In this document: positions 58,258 through 64,000 of the stretch, piece after piece
Layout: each line of letters begins with the position of its first letter
How positions within the stretch are numbered: the first letter of the stretch is position 1
NCBI GenBank assembly: GCA_029747585.1
Contig: JAPEVF010000141.1
Span: forward strand, 28,101-92,100
Reading direction: 5' to 3'
DNA from: Pleurotus djamor
Lineage: Eukaryota > Basidiomycota > Agaricomycetes > Agaricales > Pleurotaceae
Length of the DNA: 64,000 nucleotides
The notes under the pieces: generated by a model
What the model was told of the DNA's origin: nothing
The model's input: only the letters and a program-made list of their open reading frames with translations
Databases searched by the model: none
Translations under genes and position numbers: made by a program

Positions 58258-59567
58258 TATTCCTTCTGCGGAGCAGAACCTTGTGCGCCGGTGCTGGTTC
58301 CTGAAGCAGGAGGGTTGCGACGTGTCTTCAAAGGCTCGAGAGCATACGCCGCATGAATTTCTTCAGAGTGAAGATTCCATTTCCCGAATAGCAAGCTACG
58401 GAGGATCGCGATGAGTTTCTAAAGACTAGCCTCAACATCAGACACACGTACTCGAAGAGACCCATGATAGTCCATTTGCGGTTGTCAGCTTCAGGGAAGA
58501 CGAGAGAGCGAGGACCATAGAAGACCTAGAAACGCTGCGTGAGGGGACGATCTAAGCGACAGGGTACAGCGGCCTACCTCATCATCCACTTCATGGGGTT
58601 TGCGGGGAAGACAATGCATGAACTTCCAGTCCGGGTTAGCACCGCCTTCCTTGCACATTTGCTCGGTGACTTGGTAGCCCTTGAAGTCCTGAAGTCTCTG
58701 CTCTTTTTCAGCTTCCTGACCCATAGATATCCAAGTATCTGTCACAACGACATCCGCGTCTTTGACGGCCTCCTTGGGATCTTTACCCCACCAGATTTTC
58801 TTGTCGCACCCCAGTTCGACGACACGGTCCCAGACGGGCTTGGGTGCCCTGTACCGCGAATCCTCGGGGCTCGCGACGCGAAGCGTGTGTCCGAGACGCG
58901 GGAACGTAACGAGCATGTCGTGCAGGACGTTAGCAGAATCCCCAACGTATGCAACAGTCAAGGGTCGAAGTGACGGCAAGGGCTTCAATACCTGTCCAGG
59001 TTGAATTCGTGGAGGCGAGGCATTCTTGTCAAACAGATGGGCGTTCTCGTGGAGGGTAAGAAGGTCGGCAAGGATTTGAGTTGGATGCCATAATGAAGAC
59101 AATGCGTTCAACACAGGTACGGGTGAGTATTTTGCTAATTCCTACAAAATTCCGAGTTATTTCGATGATATTGTGAGCGTAGTTCAAGCCACTGGACTTA
59201 CCTCTATCTCACTGTGGTCGCCGACGCGAGCGAAAATACCTTGACACATTCCTCCAATGACGCGCGCCGTGTCCCTTGCGCTTTCGTTGACACCCAACTG
59301 AATATCATCCTTCCCCAAGAACAAGGCCTGTCCTCCTAGAAGAGAAGTAGCTGTTTCAGCACTGAGACGCGTCCTAGTACTTCGTTTCGAAAACAAAAGC
59401 GCGATGCTCTTCTTCTCAAGCGACTGAATCGGTTCTCGTCGTCGAGGACGCCCAGGAATGAGCCATTGCTGAGAAATTTGTTTCAAAAAGTGCGAATGAA
59501 CAAGAATACGATGAATTTGCGGTGCGGTCAAGTCCGCAAGAGTCATCAAATGGGGGACTGGGGTCAT
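58258..59567 (-). CDS. Ornithine carbamoyltransferase
   Basis: Minus-strand gene of three or more exons converging on the NRPS-like gene (138 bases between stops). It makes citrulline from ornithine and carbamoyl phosphate in arginine synthesis. The carbamoyl-phosphate site is [22 protein letters not shown] and DTWISMGQE bind substrate; the ornithine loop is [21 protein letters not shown]. The start [19 protein letters not shown] is the only ATG in frame after an upstream stop, and no clear mitochondrial presequence is visible, so the enzyme may be cytosolic. After KWTIMGLF an intron (GTACGT...CGTAG) leads to a last exon encoding [12 protein letters not shown] and a disordered tail ending at 58258, longer than in most relatives. 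It marks the return to housekeeping genes. Confidence 0.92.
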
Positions 59568-60749
59568 GGTGGTTGTTCGGAAGCAAAGGTTTTGGCGTTG
59601 TTTTCGGTAAGCCCTCCGATCGGCCAATGCGTTTAGCGCCCAACCAAGCCCCTTTCGCTCCTATTTCTGACCCTGAAGTACCACTGTTATAACGAAGGAG
59701 GGGCCGATAGGATACGGCAGTACCTGATACTGTGAATCCGCGAAAATAGACAAATAACCATTGACGGTCAATACAAGAGATGTGCGGCTACTCGACGTAC
59801 ATTTGGGTGCGATGAAAAGGGAGTTGACCAAGTGATATCGCTCTACTAGTTACAATGGTCGCCATCCACATATAAAGTCCTTCCGGGCTTGCATTGCCTG
59901 TGGTAGTCTCTTTCTTTCTTGTCTCGTAAGGTATACGCAGAGCAGAACCCAAGCAACAGGGCCATTGCCGAAGTGAGGGGTTAGGAGAAGATAGGAGAAA
60001 ACCTTATTTTCTTGGGTTCGACAAAACCTTATGGGTAGTTTTATAAACAAAACCACACAGTATCAGGAATTCTCACCACGATTGCTCCCTTGTTGCTCAC
60101 CGGTCACCTCGACCAACGCTGTGCTCTGGCGGTTGCTGTGCTCTGGCGGTTGAATCAAGGTTGGATAGGCTCGAATTCTAGCCTCTATGACGAGAGGATG
60201 ACGGTCGATCCTCTTTTTAGCGGTTGAAGAGGAATCGTTGACCACTTTATCTCCAACCTTCTTCGAAGTTCATGCTTGCGATGTCTCAAGCGTGTAGTAA
60301 CAGGTACCGATGACTAGTAGAGATCCGAATCTCGGGCCACAAGTTCAGTAGGTTTCCTACTCTCTTAAGTTCACCCGCTTTATCTCATTTTCAGAAAGCA
60401 GGTGTTTACCAACCTACCCAAAAGCATTATATTTATGCCAATAAGTACATAAGATCTGATCTACGCGCCTCGGTTGAATCTATTTTCGACGCATCGACTA
60501 AAATTTAGAAGTGCCCTCCAAGCATATGGCCTCCGACGCGATTGTTGTATGTTTGTCGACGTGTCGCCGAAGTCCCGGCGCGTCGTAAGAACTTGCCAAG
60601 ACCAGCACCATACGTAACAGTCACGACGATCCTGACGCTATAATTATTGGCGTTCTATCTTTAGTTCGCTTGGTATCAACATTTATGTCGTGGATCCGAA
60701 TGGTTCGTACCCTTTCGTTCCTCTTTCTTCCGACGCGTCACACAGCCTA
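59568..60749. other. 1.2-kb divergent intergenic region
   Basis: Promoters of the carbamoyltransferase (minus) and the next plus-strand gene. A directly repeated GTGCTCTGGCGGTTG occurs twice in tandem near 60120-60151. No gene is seen. Confidence 0.4.
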
Positions 60750-62136
60750 ATGGGTTCTTCAGACATCAAGCTTAAGGCAGAGAGCTACTTTCGCTCAAAG
60801 TGGTGCGACGAAGATGAATTTCGCGCTTGGTTTTCAGAACAGCAATCGGAGGGCAGGGTGCGTTGGTCCTTTGGTTATCATGGACCAACTCATGTCCGCA
60901 CTTCTTAGTATCTGCGACGGTGCCATAAAAGGCCTCATATGACCTGTAGTGATCAGTGGTGTGGCACACATCCGTGGAAGGGCCGCGCGAGGCAGGCCTA
61001 TCGCAAAATCATATTCATGGAAAAGTTCGATGTCGACGAAGCTACTTACGACGCTTGGTTATGCGAATGGGTAGAAACGAAACAAGCCAAGATCCATGAC
61101 CGAGCGAACGAGAAAGTGAATACTAGACACCGTGTGGAGGTCCGTCCTATCTCAATCTCTTGCGTGCTGAGGCGCTGAGGATGAACCATATCCTTAGGAC
61201 AGTGACTCATCTTCGTCAGCTTCTTCGTCTTCGAGCCACAAAATACGGAACCCGGTTGTCCCTTCCAAGGGTGCTAAGCTCGGAGCTACTTTGCCCCCCG
61301 ACACACGACAACCAGTCACAGGCGCAAACTTGGATGCATCCTCTGACGAATCCTCTGAAGAATCCTCTGAAGAATCCTCTGAAGAATCTTCTGACGAATC
61401 CTCCGACGATTCTTCCGATGAATCCCTTGACGACTCGCCCACTGACGAGTCCTCGTCAGAATCGGAAAGTGATGAAGGCGAACACACTCAAGCGGACACT
61501 CCCAGGCTCACAGTGCAGAACGTTCCCGTCGACCAACGGCCTTCCTCTGGTATGTCAGGAGATTTGGACTCATCTAGGGGCCTTGGAATCAACTCAATTC
61601 GCTCATGCCTAGGGCTTGTTCTGGCAGATGCCCAACGCTCAAGCGGTCGAAGTAGTATGGAGTCTTCAGAAATCGACGCCACATTAGATCGTCCTACCAC
61701 GACTCGTTCAACGGTGGTCTCTCGCAAAGAGCACATCACAAACCTAGTCAAAGCGCTCGCTCCCAATTGTGAAGTGGAACTCGATGACGACACCTCTGCT
61801 GAACTCTTCGCCCTCCTTCGCGAAGCCGGACAGCGCTTCGCCCACGTCCTTCAGAGGAAGGCTGCCGAGGCAAAGGCAAAAGCCAGGGAAGCAGACTTAA
61901 TGGAAGAAATTCGTGTCCTCCAAGAACAAGTCGCGAATAATGGCTCGGCCCAGAAATCACTGAGGACGCGTTTGGAAGCTATCATCGAGGATTTGCAGGC
62001 CGCGCCGATTGAACTATCAGACGTTACTGGCCGTCCAGGCGCCGAGGCGACTCGCAAGAGGAAACCTTCTCTCCATGAGGACGACACCCGGCCCTCCCAG
62101 CGTGCTCGTCGTGTCTCCGACCTTGTTCCAGAATAA
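60750..62136 (+). CDS. Acidic Ser/Asp/Glu-repeat coiled-coil protein, probably nuclear
   Basis: Three exons (60750-60857, 60957-61139, 61198-62136) give 409 residues with consistent phases. The N-terminal 95 residues contain two similar W-rich helical stretches (YFRSKWCDEDEFRAWFSEQ and YDAWLCEWVETKQAKIHDRA), a possible protein-binding domain. A long acidic low-complexity region of SSDESSEE-type repeats follows. A C-terminal coiled coil (LREAGQRFAHVLQRKAAEAK to LEAIIEDLQ) precedes a basic tail with KRKPSLHEDD and RARRV, likely nuclear-localisation signals. I do not recognise the family. The gene seems intact. Its neighbours are housekeeping genes. Confidence 0.7.
61342..61470 (+). repeat. Coding minisatellite of Ser/Asp/Glu codons
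   Basis: Imperfect 12-base units of the TCCTCTGAAGAA type, read as SSEE/SSDE/SSDD. The region keeps an open frame on both strands, so the opposite-strand frame is a shadow. Confidence 0.7.
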
Positions 62137-62510
62137 CCACGTTTTCGTCTTTGTTTTCCCTCGCTCTGCACCTGTTATCTCAACCCACTCGCTTTACAGG
62201 AATCAATACAATGGAACTTCCTCAGCCATATAGCTAATTATGTTTGTTTTAATCCTTCTAACACTATAATATATCTCGCAACCCGGTACCAAATTGCTCC
62301 TGAACTTTACAAGGAGCTCTGTAGGTTACATCGGTTTCTTTTACTTTCTATGAGGTTGGGAACTAACTTATCGTTCGCTCTCGTCCGGTGCAGCAGATGC
62401 TTGAGTTGTAAGCTGTCGGCCTTGCTCATTACCCCGGAGTGACCGGGAATTACCAATTACCTTGCGTTTATAATAATGAGGCATCTTCGAAGTTCGCGTC
62501 GGTTCTTCTC
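62137..62510. other. Short intergenic region
   Basis: About 370 bases. It holds the 15-mer CGGCCTTGCTCATTA also found at 45786-45800. Otherwise it is the promoter of the next gene. Confidence 0.4.
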
Positions 62511-63319
62511 ATGTCATCACTTGTGAAGATGGCACCAATCCTCTCAGAAATACTCCTCGTCAAGTACAACCCTCGAAAGTTTAGTTTGTCCTCTCCTCTG
62601 TACACCCAGCTCCGCGAAGACGCAGGAAAACTGGGAGCCACAGAGCAATACTACGGCAAGTGCACTGACAAGGCGAATACCTTGGTATGGGTTCTTCGTG
62701 AGTGTTATCCTTCTGATTCCTTTCACTCACCTCACACAAACGATAGAATGGCCAACAAGCGAAAACGTTGCATATCCGACTTCATTCAAAGGCACGGGCT
62801 CCTCGCCGGGTTTGCAAGAGAAGCTCGAGGCGATCCAAGATGGAGGAATCCAGTCTTGGATTGTTCCCTTCGACGATGAGCAGCGCGTTCGCCCAGCTCT
62901 CGATGCGCCTCTGACACAATTGGTCAGTTTTCCCAAGCAAACTCTTAGTCCACCCCACTGAGACGTGACGCAGTGCTACCTGCATATCAAAGAAGATGCG
63001 CCCACGGACATATTGGCCCCTTCACTCCATAAAACATTTACGGACTGTTATTACGCCAAGGGCTTCACTGGAGGCTATTGGGGACCCACTCTAAACGACC
63101 CAAAGATGTATTATTACTATCTGGGCTGGGAGACCCGCCAGGTCAGTAGCATTACACTGTTCGTTCAGCTTTTTTTATGAATCATTACTGTAGCTTCACG
63201 ACGAATATGCTAAAACTGACCTCTTTGATGAAGAAATCGACAAAATAATGCCGCATGCAGACGGGGGAGGCTCAAACTATGCCGTGATGACAAGGTATCA
63301 GTACGAGCCAGAGACATAA
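62511..63319 (+). CDS. Unrecognised protein, possibly of the dimeric alpha/beta-barrel type
   Basis: Four exons join with consistent phases. They encode MSSLVKMAPILSEILLVKY, then QWPTSENVAYPTSFKG and IQSWIVPFDDEQRVRPAL, then TFTDCYYAKGFTGGYWGPTL and MYYYYLGWETRQ, then a last exon ending YAVMTRYQYEPET before a TAA. There is no signal peptide or membrane segment. The alternating aromatic pattern (YYYYLGWET) resembles small alpha/beta-barrel stress or monooxygenase-like proteins of fungi, but this is only a guess at the fold. No catalytic residues can be named. It lies 163 bases upstream of TSR3 on the same strand. Confidence 0.6.
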
Positions 63320-63482
63320 GTGGGCCATTGGAAAGGTCCCCGAGGAGAAATACAGCTTGGTTGGAGAGTTCGAATCGGATAATATTCCGGTTAAGTCAGA
63401 TCTAAAGCTTCCCACGGTCAGAGTAAGTAGCTGAAGGTACCTGAGTTATCCGAAGTTCACACCCTTTTTCCGTACTTGCCTC

Positions 63483-64000
63483 ATGACCAAAAACTCCAAA
63501 CAAAGCTCAAAATCTCCCAGAAACCGTGGACATCGTGGCCGTGGTCGAGGCGGCTTAAAGTACTCTCAGCGTGAAGCTGGGTCTTCTGATATCGTGCAAC
63601 GAGCTCACGATCCCAGTGACGAAGAAGAAAATGGTGCGACCTTCAAATTCCCGCTTTCATGAATTCGACTCAACGCTGACCAGGCAGCGATGATGAAGAG
63701 ATACATATTGAGGTCCCAGTAGCGATGTGGGTGAGCATTCTCAAACTTGAATCTCCCAGATTCTCAGCTTGCGTAATAGGATTTCGACCATTGCGACCCA
63801 AAGCGTTGCTCAGGGAAGAAATTGGCGCGGCTGGGTTTGATCAAGGAACTACGCGTAGGATCAAGGTTCAGAGGGATAGTGGTTTCGTGAGTACTCTTGG
63901 TGCTCTCCATATCTTATGTCTGATCTCAGCTTCTTACAGCCCGAAAGGCAAGCAGGTGCTTAGTCCCGCAGATCGTGACATCATCTCTGCAGATGGTCTG
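63483..64000 (+). CDS. TSR3: TSR3, 18S rRNA aminocarboxypropyltransferase (5' part, cut by window edge)
   Basis: The 5' four exons are present and run off the end of the window. The start [17 protein letters not shown] leads into a basic Arg/Gly stretch and an acidic patch (DPSDEEEN). The conserved catalytic-domain start follows: [40 protein letters not shown], then [16 protein letters not shown]. The [15 protein letters not shown] block is diagnostic. TSR3 transfers an aminocarboxypropyl group from S-adenosylmethionine to a hypermodified pseudouridine of 18S rRNA late in 40S maturation in the cytoplasm. The rest of the enzyme lies to the right of the window. Confidence 0.92.

Noticed and set aside
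61194..61487. Minus-strand Ser/Glu/Asp-rich ORF
   Set aside because: It is the antisense shadow of the coding SSDE repeat of the plus-strand gene at 60750-62136.
63320..63435. Extension of the 62511 gene through a further exon ending near 63435
   Set aside because: It would need a 26-base intron; reading through gives a natural stop at 63319.

Overview
The window looks like nuclear DNA of a filamentous basidiomycete, most likely an Agaricomycete. Genes carry many short GT-AG introns of about 45-70 bases, are densely packed on both strands, and include aryl-alcohol-oxidase-type GMC flavoenzymes, F-box/leucine-rich proteins, UstYa-type proteins and a CVNH lectin. I see no bacterial operons, tRNA, rRNA, CRISPR array or intact transposon. 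Eight isolated single N bases, mostly beside homopolymers, point to a draft assembly.

Left part (1-20 kb): a repeat-flecked flank, a secreted GMC oxidoreductase (GMC1), a tandem pair of Ser/Thr-rich proteins with a C-terminal membrane segment, a pair of small CYSTM-type Cys-rich proteins, a NOPCHAP1/DUF4598 homologue, a cyanovirin-N-fold lectin, an F-box protein, GMC2 on the minus strand and some ambiguous short genes.

Middle (20-24 kb), the most interesting region: two tandem UstYa-family (DUF3328) genes, each with two HxxHC motifs, followed by a 126-residue secreted precursor. The precursor has a signal peptide and five Tyr-x-Tyr segments, each preceded by a Lys-Arg (Kex2) site. This is the arrangement of a dikaritin-like fungal RiPP pathway: precursor, Kex2 excision, then oxidative Tyr cyclisation by UstYa proteins. 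The core sequence does not match ustiloxin, phomopsin or asperipin cores that I know.

24-40 kb: tRNA-dihydrouridine synthase, a zinc-dependent alcohol dehydrogenase, then three GMC paralogues (GMC3-5). 41-58 kb resembles a second specialised-metabolism locus: a berberine-bridge-type oxidase whose FAD-linking His is replaced by Asn, an F-box protein, a DHA2-type MFS exporter divergent from a phenol-hydroxylase-type FAD monooxygenase, and an adenylation-carrier-reductase (NRPS-like) enzyme fused at its N-terminus to a chorismate-lyase-like domain. Together these suggest activation, reduction and hydroxylation of an aromatic acid, with export; this is inference.

Right end (58-64 kb) is housekeeping: ornithine carbamoyltransferase, an acidic nuclear-type coiled-coil protein, an unrecognised conserved-looking gene and the 5' part of TSR3 (18S rRNA modification), cut by the window edge. 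Gene limits are manual splice predictions; exon coordinates are given where phases were checked.
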